Positions 12,455 through 22,728 of a stretch of DNA of 64,000 nt are shown here, piece after piece. The DNA is from Homarus americanus (lineage: Eukaryota; Arthropoda; Malacostraca; Decapoda; Nephropidae): contig NW_024737042.1 of NCBI RefSeq assembly GCF_018991925.1, forward strand, positions 20,398,795-20,462,794. Reading direction: 5' to 3'. The notes below the pieces were generated by a model that saw only the letters and a program-made list of their open reading frames with translations, was not told the origin of the DNA and did no database searches. A program made the position numbers and the translations under genes. Within the stretch, counting starts at the first letter, position 1; the number at the start of each line of letters is the position of its first letter.

Positions 12455-13090
12455 CAATCAATCAATCAATCAACGGCTAGTGACAGGGCTGACGGAGGTT
12501 CAGTGGAATGATAAAGATGGTAAGAGAAGGGAGATTGTAGTAAGGAGATGATAGATTGCCGTGGCTTAACACAGCTTGCGGGGTAGTGGGGCAGAGCCCT
12601 GATTGGTGGAGGCAAATTCATGACCGGACTCGGCAGCAGGGGATTAGTGGCGGCAGGTTGTCTGGTAGTGTTGACGGGTAACTTGATTCTTCTGTCTTCT
12701 TTCTTGGTGTTTCTTGTTACTAATGGGCGGGCTGCTATGGGTCTTGTGTTGTGGGCTTGTTATGTTGAAGACAAAGATCTTCTCTTCCTCTCTTTTTCTT
12801 TTCTTGGATTATCCACTCACGAGTGTCTTGGTATTGTTCTTCCTCGAGTCCATGTTGAGGAAGTCTGAGGAGGTGATCCTGATGAGGTGAGATTCTGGGT
12901 CAGCGGGCTCGTTATCTTGTTTCTTGATAACTTATGGTTTGATGACTTCATAGTTCTTTTATGTCTTACTTTTTCTCTCTACTACTACTACTACCACTTT
13001 TTTTTAACGTGGCCTCCAGCCTCCCCCAATAGCCACATTATCGCCGCCATTTTATTACGAATACATAAGTAGCTATCCTATCTGTGTTGA
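12455..13090. other. Unassigned sequence with (ATCA)n and (CTA)n runs
   Basis: ATCAATCAATCA at 12,455-12,474 marks the CR1 junction. A (CTA)n run at about 12,978-12,995, read as (TAG)n on the reverse strand, may be the 3' tail of the adjacent reverse-strand RLE-type LINE. Open frames (under 85 codons) have no recognisable motif. Confidence 0.4.
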
Positions 13091-13091
13091 A

Positions 13092-13877
13092 TTAGTTGAG
13101 CCGCAGATCTATGCGGCATTCAGCGACTGTAGCCTCACAGTCAACATCTGCAGCTGTTGTCGGCACCGGGGTCGAAGCTCTCGTTCTCCTGAGGCAGAGC
13201 AAAGCCGACCGAAGAAGAGAGAAGGACAGTCGACATCTCATCCAGGCTGCAACACAACTTCTGGACTGCTGCTTCTGTTCGGAGATCACCTCCGCAAGTC
13301 TGGTATAGAAACATCTTGCACTTGGTCCCACCCCACCAGAGGTTGTGAACACTAGAGGAGTGAAGCTGCCTTGATCAACATTTTGAATTCTCTCCTCATA
13401 GCCCTTATCTTGTGGCTCTCGTTCCTCCTGTGTGCAGAATCGAGAACTAGGTTACGGTAACATGCGGCCATGGGATAAAAAATCCTGATGTCGAAGAAAG
13501 CTCGCTGTCCCCGCGTCCAGAATCCTCGAGCACTGACGTCAACACGGGCTTCGTTAGATGTGTTTGAAGTCCTATGTTGGAAGGTCTCACCGTCCAAAGG
13601 AAGGAGGGACGGTTCTACCATGACATCCCGGCAGATTTCCTTCAACATATTTGCTGTGAGATCCCTTACTTCGTCATGCCTCATACATATGAAGCCCCCC
13701 TTTCTTGCACACCATAGCGTGATCGACGTCATAGGAAGAGCCACACACACATTGGGAGGGCAAAACTTCTACTGGCCAACCGTACCTTAGAGCAATGACA
13801 TCTGTAAATTCTTGTTTATTGAGACTGAAACCTTTTGCCCTTATCGGTAACGTAGTTAACCAGTTCGAGGCGCCCAC
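13092..13877 (-). pseudogene. Zinc knuckle, restriction-like endonuclease and C-terminal tail
   Basis: Three frames in reverse-strand order. At 13,674-13,877: LTTLPIRAKGFSLNKQEF and LRYGWPVEVLPSQCVCG, then the HAMVC end of a C-C-H-C cluster. At 13,352-13,750: MRHDEVRDLTANMLKEIC, then ARVDVSARGFW and QRAFFDIRIFYP. The spaced Asp/Asp-x-Arg pattern fits a restriction-like endonuclease core, and the assignment is by order and motif only. At 13,092-13,352: GGVGPSARCFYTRLAEVI and MRCRLSFSLLRSALLCLR, a conserved C-terminal tail. The domain would nick target DNA in an active element. At least two frameshifts are present. Confidence 0.65.
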
Positions 13878-14584
13878 CTCCTGTGCAACTTGTCACTTTG
13901 GCCGTTTTGTCGTTCTGTCGTAATGGAACTTCGGATCTTGTTTACTTCACTGGTATCCACCTCCCCTGTTGCGTTCTGAGCTACTATGCGGTCCGTGAGG
14001 GCTGCCGTGAGCTTAACTGAGTTTTGATGCTCAGTGGCAGCAATCTCCTCTGGATTAGTTAGTCCCATTCCTCTCAGTCTCGGTGGTAGTGCAAGAAGTG
14101 ATCTTTCTGCTGGGGTTAGGTGAGGGTGTTTCACTAATTTGGGCATGAAATTGACGCTGATAGCTTCTTCCAGAGGGTGGAGGAGGGGTCCAATATCAGG
14201 GACAGTGCGCATCAGGTAGTTCCAGCGATGCTTGACTCCATGGGTGAATGCCGCAAAAGCCGCATGTGGCTCTGTGATAGCAATCTCAGACAGAGCTTGG
14301 ATTTCACTAACCCACTCATTCACCTTTCCCGTTACGTACTCGATCTTGAAGTCCGTAGTGCCAATTACTGCTCCTAGATGTCTTTGGCCATCCTTTGTTA
14401 TTTTGACCTCACTTCCGCCAAACACCTCCATTGCCCGTTCATAATATTCTGGCTTCACAATGAGGAAGGACTTGCTGGCGTTTGGGTAGTACCCTATTTG
14501 TGGACCTTGCGATGCCACCAAGTCCCACCACTTTTTGATGTCCTCTACTCTTCCTGCACCTGTAAGGTCATCAGCATATGCCAC
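13856..14584 (-). pseudogene. RLE-type LINE RT, palm C motif through thumb
   Basis: A 242-codon open frame starting at the catalytic motif C, MAYADDLTGAG (YADD intact). It continues with IKKWWDLVASQGPQIGYYPN, ITKDGQRHLGAVIG and an Ala/Thr-rich helical segment around HAAFAAFTHGVKHRW. The frame ends before the zinc knuckle, which lies at 13,674-13,877 in another frame. The YADD box is preserved even though flanking frames are broken. Confidence 0.8.
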
Positions 14585-15305
14585 TTGTTTGACCCCAGTT
14601 GTTTCAAGTTTATTTCTTGTTGGAGCACTGATAGGCCTATTGCGTACATTGCCATTGCAACAGGGTCCCCCTGTGTTGTTCCCTCGGTTGACTGTAAGAT
14701 GGTATCACCTCTTAGAGCCTTGCTGTTTACTATATAGAGGTCTGATGGATACATATACGAGTTTTCAACATACATTGCAAAGCTTGGACACTTGATCTTG
14801 ATGTTGTGTAGTGCGGCCTTGCGGTTAAGTATGTTAAATGCGTTTGAGGCATCCACCAAGAGAACGGCCTCACAATCACGCTGCTCAAATATCAATCTCA
14901 TGGCGTGAATGGCGGCTTTCCCGCCAGCATGGTGGCCAGCACACACTTGCAGGTTCCCTGCTGCTGCCCTGACATCATCCTTACCTCCATTTTGCATTTT
15001 CCGGTGATCCGCCTACATCCTGGATTCTTAGCCAGGGGAATGAGGCGGCAGGCCGTCAAAGCATGGAGGTGATGGCAGACAGTGGATGCCAGCTTTCTTG
15101 CAAGGACGGCAATGGCAGTGTAGAGATCACTTGCTTCCGGGCCAAACTTGTTTGTGCTGAGGATGACTCTCCAACCGTTTATATCCAGACCTGAAGGGTC
15201 AGCTCCTCCTCTAGTCATCAGTGCCTTTTTCCACACCATCTCACATGTTATTTTCTCAAACAGGACAGCATTCGGTGGGATATAGTCACATTGGACCCTG
15301 ATGCC
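14545..15305 (-). pseudogene. RLE-type LINE RT, N-terminal and finger/palm part
   Basis: Two overlapping frames (14,898-15,239 and 14,545-14,997). The first has a leader with GGADPSGLDINGWRVILSTN and CRLIPLAKNPG, matching the start of the RT fingers. Sequence expected between the PL-K-PG and AGHHAGGKAA segments is missing, probably an internal deletion near 14,990-15,000. The second has AVLLVDASNAFNILNRKAAL (palm motif A, catalytic Asp in VDAS) and STEGTTQGDPVAMAMYAIG (motif B). These residues would position the incoming nucleotide and primer-template in an active enzyme. Confidence 0.75.
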
Positions 15306-15369
15306 TACTTCATCACTACTACTACTACTACTTTGCTATCACTCGGAATCGAGTATGATGATCAGGGAT

Positions 15370-15968
15370 GTCACCTAGGTTGGTGAGTTTTGAGGTGACT
15401 AAAGAGGCCAATACGGGACCCGCAGAATCGTCCACATTCGTTGCACATGTGGAGGGCTGCATCTAGTGAGGGATGGGCGGTGGCAGCGTCTTTCCGGCGT
15501 TGGCGCTTGTCTGCATCGGTTTGTAATCAGGCTAATTCGAAAGTATTGACACCTTCTCGTGTGGTGCTCCTCCAAGCGTTACGATGTTGAGTAATCGACT
15601 CCCAGGTGAGTCTATTTGGCACTTTTTCAGGTTTGTCTTAAGATTATCCTTATACCTTTTCAGTTGCCCCCAGCGTTACGTTTAATATTCGTTTGGTGAC
15701 TATCAAGTAGCTGCTTTGGCAGTCTACTGTCGTCCATGCGGATAACTTGGCCACTCCAGCGTGGCTGTTCATGGATAATGGTAGATGCTCCTACAGTTGG
15801 TGTCGGCAAGAATACTGGCATTTGCTCTCTTGTTTTCCCAGCAAATTCGGAGGATGGAACGTAGACTACATTGGTGAAAGTTTTCAACTGCCTTGAGGTG
15901 CCTCCTGTATGTGACCCACATCTCACTGCGATAAAGCTGGGTCGGGAGGACCACTGCTCAATATACAT
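15370..15968 (-). pseudogene. C-terminal region of RTE-like LINE with a C2H2 zinc finger
   Basis: The frame at 15,660-15,968 gives WSGQVIRMDDSRLPKQLL, the conserved post-RT segment. Further downstream, after a frame change, the reverse strand at about 15,385-15,450 encodes a classical finger: Cys-x2-Cys-x12-His-x3-His, starting MCNECGRFCGSR and ending LFSHLKTH. It is followed shortly by the (TAG)n tail. A finger here would suit nucleic-acid binding during target selection or RNA recognition; that role is inferred. Confidence 0.7.
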
Positions 15969-17300
15969 GCAGCTTTGAAGATAATTTCATCTCCCTACAG
16001 CCGAAGACACGGTTTCGGAGTCCAACAAAGACTTGAGATGCACATCTGATCCGATGCTGAATCTTTTCATCGATGTCTGCAGTGGTGGACAGATGGAAGC
16101 CGAGATAACGAAAGTGAGTAACATTAGAGAGGGTAGTACCGTTAAGCTGGATGGATGGTGGAAGTGTGTCTGAACCAGGGGCAGGTTGAAAGAGATTCTG
16201 AGTCTTACGTACATTCACCTCAAGGTCGAAGTGCGTATACACATCTGCGTAGGTGTTTAGGATCTCCTGTAGGTCGTGTTCAGTATGAGCAACACGGGTG
16301 AGGTCATCTGCATACTGAAATTCAGTAATGAAAGCTGCCGACACCTTTGTTCTTGCCTGGAGTCGTCTTATGTTGAAAAGTCCCCCCTTCACCGGGTACT
16401 CGATGACCATCCCGCCGGCTAAATTGGCACTGGAACGAGTAAGGATGGCAGCCAAGAAAATGGAAAAGGGAGTTGCTGCCAGTACACACCCTTGTTTTTT
16501 AACCCATGTTTGGATGGGAAAAATCTCAGACTGGGTGCCTTTGTGCAGGACACTGCCGTTAATGCCGTCGTGGAGTTGCCTCACATTGACGATGAATTTT
16601 GGTGGGCAGCCAAAACGACTGAAGGTCCACCAAAGGGCTTCCCTGTTGACCGAGTCGAAGGCCTTGGTTAGGTCGATGAAAGCCATGTACAGGTCACGAC
16701 GCTGTTCGCTGCACTTTTCTTGTATCTGGCGGGCAGCAAAGATCATGTCAGTGTTGCCTCGTGATGGTCTAAAACCACATTGAGATTCTGGGAGGAAGTT
16801 TCCGCTTCAGGAAGGAGTTTGTTTAGGAGGACTCGGGTGATAGTCTTCCCAGCTACGGACAGTAGCGAGATCCCACGGTAGTTCCCACAGTCTGACCGGT
16901 CTCCCTTGTTCTTATAAATATTGACAATGGAAGCATCTTTAAGAGCTTGGGGGACTTCCTCCTTTCCCCTTATATTCTCGAGGAGAGGGTGGAAACAGCT
17001 GGTAAGCAGAGGTCTTCCTGCTTTATACACCTCAGCTGGGATTCCATCAGGCCCTGAAGCTTTGTTTTTTTTCATCTGTTTGATGGCAGTAGCTACCTCA
17101 TCCAGGGATGGAGGATAGCTGAGGTGAGTCAGCTCTGGATGCTGAGGGACCTGTTGAGTAGTCAGAACATCCACATCGGTGTTTCGGTTGAGCAATGAAT
17201 GATAGTGCTCTTTCCAGTGCTGAAGGAGGCCTTCATCCTCTTTAATTATGAAGTTACTGTCAGATGAGTGGGGGAGCTGCGCTATGGGTGGTTGGCCCAT
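15958..17300 (-). pseudogene. Reverse transcriptase (RTE-like LINE)
   Basis: The first frame (16,743-17,300) has NKASGPDGIPAEVYKAG (block 1) and GDRSDCGNYRGISLLSVAGK (block 2a). The second (15,958-16,746) has LYMAFIDLTKAFDSVNREAL (motif A), VKKQGCVLAATPFSIFL (motif B; KKQGC replaces the usual G-V-K-Q-G-C), EFQYADDLTRVA (motif C, YADD intact) and FRYLGFHLSTTADI. One frameshift at about 16,745 separates the frames, at a point where the block 2b sequence is corrupted. The catalytic residues are preserved, so decay looks fairly recent. Confidence 0.9.
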
Positions 17301-17541
17301 AAAATGTTTTAATGTAATTGAAAAATTCGCGCATTATGTGCTGATCTGCATGTTTTTTTTTTGTATTTCACATGCTTTATTTTTAAGCCAGTCATTCTTT
17401 AGAATATGAAGTTTCCGCTGGGCTGCCGTTTTCTTCTTGCGGAAGGTATTAGCTTTGGTCCGAGACTGAGGGTTGTTCTGCCAGTCAGTAAAAGCAGCAC
17501 GTTTATCATCGATGAGTACTTTGATTGCCGGGTCATTTTCA

Positions 17542-18197
17542 TCAAACCAGTCCTGGTGTATTCTTTTGATCTGGCCCAGGGTCTCCCTGCAGTTTTTTGT
17601 TTCCTGTTGGGTTGTTTATAAGCCCACGTTCGAGCTGCTCCCTGAAGGCATGTGCTACTGCTGGATCCTCCAGACGCTTAGTATTAAAACCTCTTCTGGA
17701 GGCTTGCTGCCTCCGCCGTTTAGGGGCGACGTGAAGTGAGAGCTTGGCTCTGACAAGTCGATGATCAGTGTCACAGTGGTCTGAGCCACACATGGCACGG
17801 GTGATGAGGACATCTCTGCGATCTCTTTCTCTGACAGTGATTTAGTCAATGAGATGCCTGTGTTTGGATCGTAGGTGTTGCCACGAACCTTTGAACTTGT
17901 CGGCCTGCCGAAAAAAGTATTGGTGATAGTGAGGTTGTGCGCAGCACACTTGCTGAGGAGGAGTAGGCCGTTCGCATTATATTTACCTAGTCCATTTCTC
18001 CCGATGGTTCCCTGCCAAATGTTAGCATCTCTGCCAACTCTGGAATTGAAGTCGCGAAGGAGCACAACCTTGTCTTCTCTGGTGATAGAAGTTAGCACTC
18101 TGTCAAGGTCGGCGTAAAAGGCCTCCTTGATATCATCCTCTGCATCCAGTGTTGGGGCGTATGCACTGATGAAAAAGCATGACCAGAGTGATTCAGT

Positions 18198-18199
<2 letters not shown>
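17542..18199 (-). pseudogene. APE endonuclease, C-terminal two thirds (RTE-like LINE)
   Basis: The frame at 17,655-18,230 begins with microsatellite-encoded Cys/Val and then SLWSCFFISAYAPT, an endonuclease strand. The metal-binding GDFN motif reads LLRDFNSRVGRD, so the usual Gly is Arg. ITNTFF and the GNTYDP region (normally TW-HP) follow. The second frame (17,542-17,793) has DHCDTDHRLVRAKL, with the catalytic Asp-His. A frameshift separates the two. Upstream residues with the catalytic Glu are lost by truncation. Confidence 0.8.

Positions 18200-18231
<32 letters not shown>
18200..18231. repeat. (AC)n microsatellite at the 5' truncation point of the RTE-like LINE
   Basis: Pure AC tract that forms the junction between the truncated endonuclease and non-LINE sequence to the right. 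Confidence 0.97.
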
Positions 18232-18234
<3 letters not shown>

Positions 18235-18615
18235 CGTCTAGGTTAATAAACACTCAAGCACTCGTTTGACCTAGCGTGAGAATTAATGTGACCTTATACA
18301 GTTTCTAGTCACTGTGTCTTGCTCGTGTTGTGAGTGATGGTAGAGTGAGGTGTGTGTCAGTTCTGATTACATTTGTATAACACTTTTTATTTAAGATACG
18401 TATTGATGGTAAGGCACAATTACTCAGCCAATCTTAAGACTACGATGGATAAATATTTCCAAATACATGCCACTCCTATATTTTCCTTTCACTAATATTA
18501 ATGCGAAAATATATAAAATGGCTCTCTTGAGCCAGAGGACCCGTTAGGAGCATTGTAGATACAGTATAAAAAGAGGCAGTATGGCGCGCAGTGCACTTAA
18601 CAGACTTCCTTCTCC
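18232..18615. other. Spacer, no feature recognised
   Basis: No coding or RNA signature. Sequence composition is intermediate. Confidence 0.5.
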
Positions 18616-18725
18616 CTGTTGTAATAATAGGTACAATACCTATTCTCAGCTTGGTGAACTGAGGGTTACCTCGGGCGTGAACTAGCAACCCTCAACACAG
18701 GAGGTTGTCGTACCCCCATATTAGT
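18616..18725 (-). mobile_element. tRNA-derived SINE fragment
   Basis: Reverse strand: GGTTGCTAGTTCACGCCC (B-box-like core AGTTCACGCCC at 18,673-18,683), followed by CAGTTCACCAAGCTGAG and a run resembling AATAGGTA. This 'GGTTCA-GCC then CAGTTCACC' pairing recurs at 36.7 kb and, in diverged form, at 28.1 kb. It resembles the head and conserved core of tRNA-derived invertebrate SINEs. The A-box side is diverged. Confidence 0.55.
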
Positions 18726-19266
18726 GCACAGTTCATTAAGACCAAAAAAGTTGACATTCACTTCTGCACCACTAAAAAATTATTATTGTTTAAGTTATTA
18801 CTGTTTATATTATTATTCTTTTGGGTCATCAGCCCAGACTCACAGCTACTTATTACTTCATTTATAGTTTCTTCTCTCCAGTTAATGACCTGAGGCTCCT
18901 GTCTCACCTGAAGCAAAATAACTCTACAACTCAGAAACTTTGCTGGGAAACAATTATAAACAGTTGATTCTTCGGAAAAAATTTTAACGCGCTGTAAATT
19001 CTGGTGACTTTTAACGAAATTTTAAGTAATTTTAATATTTGTTTATAATAGTGAACTATTATATACCCAACTTGCACACCTGTATAACATAATGATAGAA
19101 TGTAGATAAATCATATTCACTGTTTAGTTAGCCTTATTTCTTAATAAAAGATCTCATAAGCACTTAGTAAGACGTCAAGACCTTTAAAAAACATCGTTGT
19201 TAGGTATGTTTTTACTGTACTTGCCATTGATTACCATATACAGTCGGACCCAGGATCCGGGAGACA

Positions 19267-19779
19267 CTAAAAACCATAACCATAGGAACCAGTAGCCGGG
19301 AGACACGAAAGATGGTCATCAGTAACAGGAAACTCGGTACACGAGTCCCAACCCACATCACTGTACTCTTCTCCGTGAAGACGTATACTAAGAACATCCC
19401 ACAAAATGTGTTTCCAAAGACACTCAAAATAACAGATACAGAAAGGTAAATAATCCACGACACAAAAAAGATTTTCGGCATTAAAATTTTTACCTGGCCT
19501 TGATTCACAGACAATGTTGACTATTATGCTACACAACACCATTTTAAGCACGAACTTTGACTCATCTAAAAAGTGGAGATGCACTTCCGTCACCCAGAGC
19601 TTCTTGTAGAGGTTTGTGTTCATAACAACGACCTCACAGATGGTTCCTCGAAAATTATATTTTACTTCATGTACCCATAATGATAAATTTCTTTGCTCGT
19701 TAAGTTTGTAGCTACCACTGAGATTATGATTAATCAACATAATCCTAACACCACTCAACAATGAAACATTGAACTTCAA
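19267..19779 (-). other. 170-codon open frame of unknown nature
   Basis: The longest open frame outside recognised repeats. It begins MKFNVSLLSGVRIMLINH and is rich in Leu, Val, Cys and aromatic residues. I recognise no domain, signal motif, zinc pattern or transposon motif. An overlapping reverse-strand frame (19,212-19,514) is also open. In AT-rich DNA of this size, one frame of this length is expected by chance about once. There are no clear splice or promoter signals. Confidence 0.15.
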
Positions 19780-20257
19780 GCTACAAGGTAAAAATATTCT
19801 CTATTAGCTCTTGCATGTGTGAGGTCAGACTGTTAGTTTCTTATTATACAAACGTGTAGAAAGAAATTTTTCCCGGGAACAAACATGCTTCCGTCTCTGA
19901 ATAAATCACTGACAACGATTCGAATCATATTTTGTCAACAGGTGAGTCACTGACCTGACTCAGTTTTTCTTTCAGTGAATGATAGAGTCAGTAACCAAGC
20001 CATGTACAGAGCGATAATATGGAGAGACACAATGACCTTTCAAGTTAAAGTAAGTCCTTCTAGTTTTTCTCTATACCTTCGCGCTGTTATTATGAATCTC
20101 TTTCGAAGTTAAACAATGGCTATGTCTTCTCTCTCTGAAAAATAATTTCCTGCAGCCTTAATAATATTATGTTATAAGATAATGTTGAGAACAACATCAG
20201 TAACGAGCTTTGAGTCTCATGAATGAAGACGGGATGGGAAGCGAGAAAACTTAGGTT

Positions 20258-20376
20258 AGAGTAAGTTAGGACAGCTTATGTTAGATGAAGTTTGGCTATT
20301 TGTAGGTTAGATCAGGACAGAGAAGGTTACATCAGATGTAGTTATGACTGGTTTTGTTAGGTTGGGTTAGGTTAGG
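20258..20376 (+). repeat. Degenerate TTAGG-type repeats
   Basis: Dispersed TTAGGTTAG, GTTAGG and TTGGGTTAGGTTAGG blocks. TTAGG is the usual arthropod telomere repeat, but here it is short, mixed and interstitial. Confidence 0.6.
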
Positions 20377-20532
20377 ATAAAAAGTGAAATGGATGAGGTG
20401 GGTCAATGCCTGGTGTAGTTCAGCTTGTGGCGCTTGTCATTCCAGGCGTCTCCTGGCCGTCAGAAGGACAGTGCGAAGATCCCAGCTGAGGGTGACTATG
20501 AGGTATGGAAAAGTAGGATTGAAACTTTCAGT

Positions 20533-20786
20533 AATGGTGTTGGTAACCCTTTAGGGGCCTCAATAATGGTGTTGGTGACCCTCTAGGAGCCTCGGTAATG
20601 GTATTGATGACCCTCTAGGAGCCTCGGTAATGGTGTTATGGACCCTTTAGGAGTCTCAGTAATTGTGTTAGTTACCCTCTAGGAGCCTCAGTAATGGTGT
20701 TATTGACCCTCTAGGAGCCTCAATAATGGTGTTAGTGATCCTCTAGGAGCCTCAGTAATGGTGTTAGTGAATCTTCAGGAGCCTGG
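20533..20786 (+). repeat. 32-bp minisatellite, 8 units
   Basis: Eight head-to-tail 32-bp units starting AATGGTGTTGGTGACCCTCT and ending AGGAGCCTCGGT. Unit length is constant, with substitutions mainly in the middle of the unit. Confidence 0.93.
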
Positions 20787-20849
20787 AAACTGTTGCTAAG
20801 GCCGAAGACTCTCCTGGGTCATACAACATGGCGGAAAGTTCAACCTTTA

Positions 20850-21265
20850 TTTTTTTACAATCAAATCAGTTTTAATATTTATTCCTTGATAGAGAAAGCG
20901 GGATCCTACTGCTGTCACTAGGTACCCCTGTACAATAACACCAGAAGCATTTGGCAAGTATCACAAGTATATATAAATATTATAAAGGTGTTTACTAAAG
21001 CCTAAGGAAGGAAGGATAATCCTTTAACACATCATAAATATTATTAACATAATATCTGGCCAGTATGGGGAGGATCACCGTGTCTCCACCAGGGGGTCGT
21101 GGAGTGGTGGTCCAGCAGGCGTCACGGAAACTTTGTGTGTGGGGACATCTTAGGAGGTAGTGGATAAGGGTGCGGCTGTTGGGTCTTCTGCATAATGCAC
21201 AAGAGCGTTGCTCAGGGGATGCGGGGATACCAATCTCCCAAGCAAAGTCATACCCGATGATGATT
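20850..21265 (-). mobile_element. 3' end of an I-like LINE (ORF2 C-terminus and 3' UTR)
   Basis: Reverse strand, about 21,265-20,999: a frame with SCALCRRPNSRTLIHYLLRC, a CX2C...HX4C cluster typical of the post-RNase H tail of I/R1/Jockey-group ORF2. After it come RPPGGDTVILPILARYYVN and a stop. About 150 nt of AT-rich 3' UTR follows, with AATAAA and an A-rich end near 20,850. The analogous cluster in LINE Y reads CRVCRTSRSHTLPHYMLEC and in family W reads CKLCGQPDSHTLSHY. It is severely 5'-truncated. Confidence 0.75.
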
Positions 21266-22305
21266 TTTTTATTTTATATGGAACATTTCCCAGGTATGTT
21301 GATTAATAGATTCGCTTGTTTGTTTGTTTGTTTGTTTACTCTTGGTTGTCTCTCCCCTTGCTGTTGAACGTTTCAACGAATGCGAAATATTTCCAAACTA
21401 TTACCCATAATTTTTTCGTTATATTTCTTAAAGTTTACCTGGATTTTAACAATTAAAATAATAGAAAATATTAAATAACAGCAAAACTATGATCTAGTTT
21501 CATATGTATTATCGCCACGATAACAATTAATAACTAACACATGCTGGTCGGTGAGCCATTGCACCCCTTACCTTTCACCTAGATGCTTATTTTAAACAGA
21601 AGGCGAAAACTCCAGATATTCTTACGGCCACATTGTCAGGGCACCGGTCATGTCTTCCTCTACCTGTCCGCCTAAGTTAAAACAATTGTGCACCACACAT
21701 TATATTTCAAATATTTTTGGGAAAGACACATCATTATGTTTCTCTCATTTATAGCAACAATTAAACTGGTATTATCTAGTTGCTGCAATGTTAGCTGTGT
21801 GAAGAACTGTCTCTTGACCTATTCCATTATATTTAATCGACTCTCCAAGTCACACACTTATGGCTGAACTGTCAGTGGCTGGAGGACCCTTCTGTATACC
21901 ACAGCCGCTACCACAGTTAATGGCATTACTTGCTGCTCGGATTCATTATCTGGATTCAGTAAATGTTACCACCGATATCTCTTGTTTCAGTTCACAAATT
22001 ATACCCAAAATTTAATTCGTATTTTGGGACAGTAAATCATGAGAATTCTTTGCGGAATACTAGCGAAAGCACATTGTTGAGGGGTCACGCGACGCAAGGT
22101 AAACAAAGCATTCTGTCTGCATATTGATTTTCGCAGAGACTTTATGCCAATCGTTCATCAATATATTCCCTATATTTATCAAATTTTAGACTCATCTTCG
22201 AATAAACTTTCGCCCCTGAAGGTCATCAGGGTAATAACTTAGGCTTCCACTCTCTTTAACAACTGATGAGATCCATGTCAAGTTTATTTGGATCCCGTCA
22301 CATAT
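21266..22305. other. No gene recognised; short (TTTG)n run
   Basis: AT-rich sequence with a TTTG tetranucleotide run at about 21,312-21,338. No coding or RNA signature was seen. Confidence 0.5.
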
Positions 22306-22728
22306 AGTAATAACTGCCTGTGACACTGTTGATCGACTTGCCAAAGAAGCGACACAAAATGAAGATATTGAAGCCGCCCTCTCCCTGAATCATCTCAAAT
22401 CTCGCATACACGCCACACAACGAGAAGCATTCGACGTAAAATGGACACACCTGAAACAACGGGGCAGCGTCACACCATGCCACTATGACGCTGTAACCGG
22501 TGACTCCAACCGCCACTACAAAGAGTATCAATCTCTGACTCGATCTCAACAGATTATGTACATGAGGCTGCGCCTATGGTACAGGTACCTATGGGAGTAC
22601 ATTAGCAACCCTGAGCCTGGCCGCACTGTTTGTAAACTGTGTGGCCAACCCGACTCTCACACCCTCTCTCACTACATCCTCACTTACCTATGACCTCCTC
22701 CTACAGGTCCCCAGCCGTTACCAACACC
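22306..22728 (+). mobile_element. Family W, older copy W1, left part (ORF2 C-terminus)
   Basis: Plus strand: an RNase H-end-like segment (DTVDRLAKEATQNEDIEAAL), then RLRLWYRYLWEYISN and the Cys/His cluster VCKLCGQPDSHTLSHYILTY. It is interrupted at 22,728 by W2 and resumes at 24,946. Across the join the text aligns with the corresponding part of W2 (24,485-24,620), which confirms nesting. RNase H followed by a CX2C...H cluster places W in the I-like group. Its 5' limit at about 22,306 is a truncation. Confidence 0.8.
22717..22728 (+). repeat. Target-site duplication of W2, left copy
   Basis: GTTACCAACACC, identical to 24,934-24,945. It lies at the exact join of the W1 halves and the two ends of W2. 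Confidence 0.9.

Larger units (their letters stand above)
13091..15305 (-). mobile_element. RLE-type LINE (RT plus zinc knuckle plus restriction-like endonuclease), 5'-truncated
   Basis: Reverse strand. An RT with LLVDASNAFN, GTTQGDP and MAYADDLTGAG is followed by a Cys/His cluster (CVCGSSYDVDHAMVC) and then a domain with RVDVSARGFW and RAFFDIRIF. RT, then zinc knuckle, then a PD-(D/E)xK-like domain is the order in R2/R4/NeSL-group LINEs. The RT is strongly divergent from the APE-type elements in this window. Similar RTs are common in invertebrates, and I am not certain of the clade name. Frameshifts and stops make it inactive. Its 5' side directly abuts the (TAG)n tail of the RTE-like LINE. 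Confidence 0.75.
15306..18199 (-). mobile_element. RTE-like LINE (EN, RT, C-terminal C2H2 finger), 5'-truncated
   Basis: Reverse strand from an (AC)n/(GT)n tract at 18,200-18,231. The order is APE endonuclease, RT with YADD, a C-terminal extension with WSGQVIRMDDSRLPKQLL, a C2H2 finger and a (TAG)n tail at about 15,309-15,335. RT motifs such as FIDLTKAFDSVNREALW and the R-W-x-G-x-V-x-R-M tail are typical of RTE-type and similar APE LINEs; the exact clade is uncertain. The element starts inside the endonuclease, so it is 5'-truncated at the microsatellite. Its tail abuts the RLE-type LINE. Confidence 0.85.

Noticed and set aside
12620..12868. 82-codon hydrophobic frame as a small membrane protein
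   Set aside because: Hydrophobicity follows from T-rich composition; no start context, conservation signal or neighbouring exon was seen.
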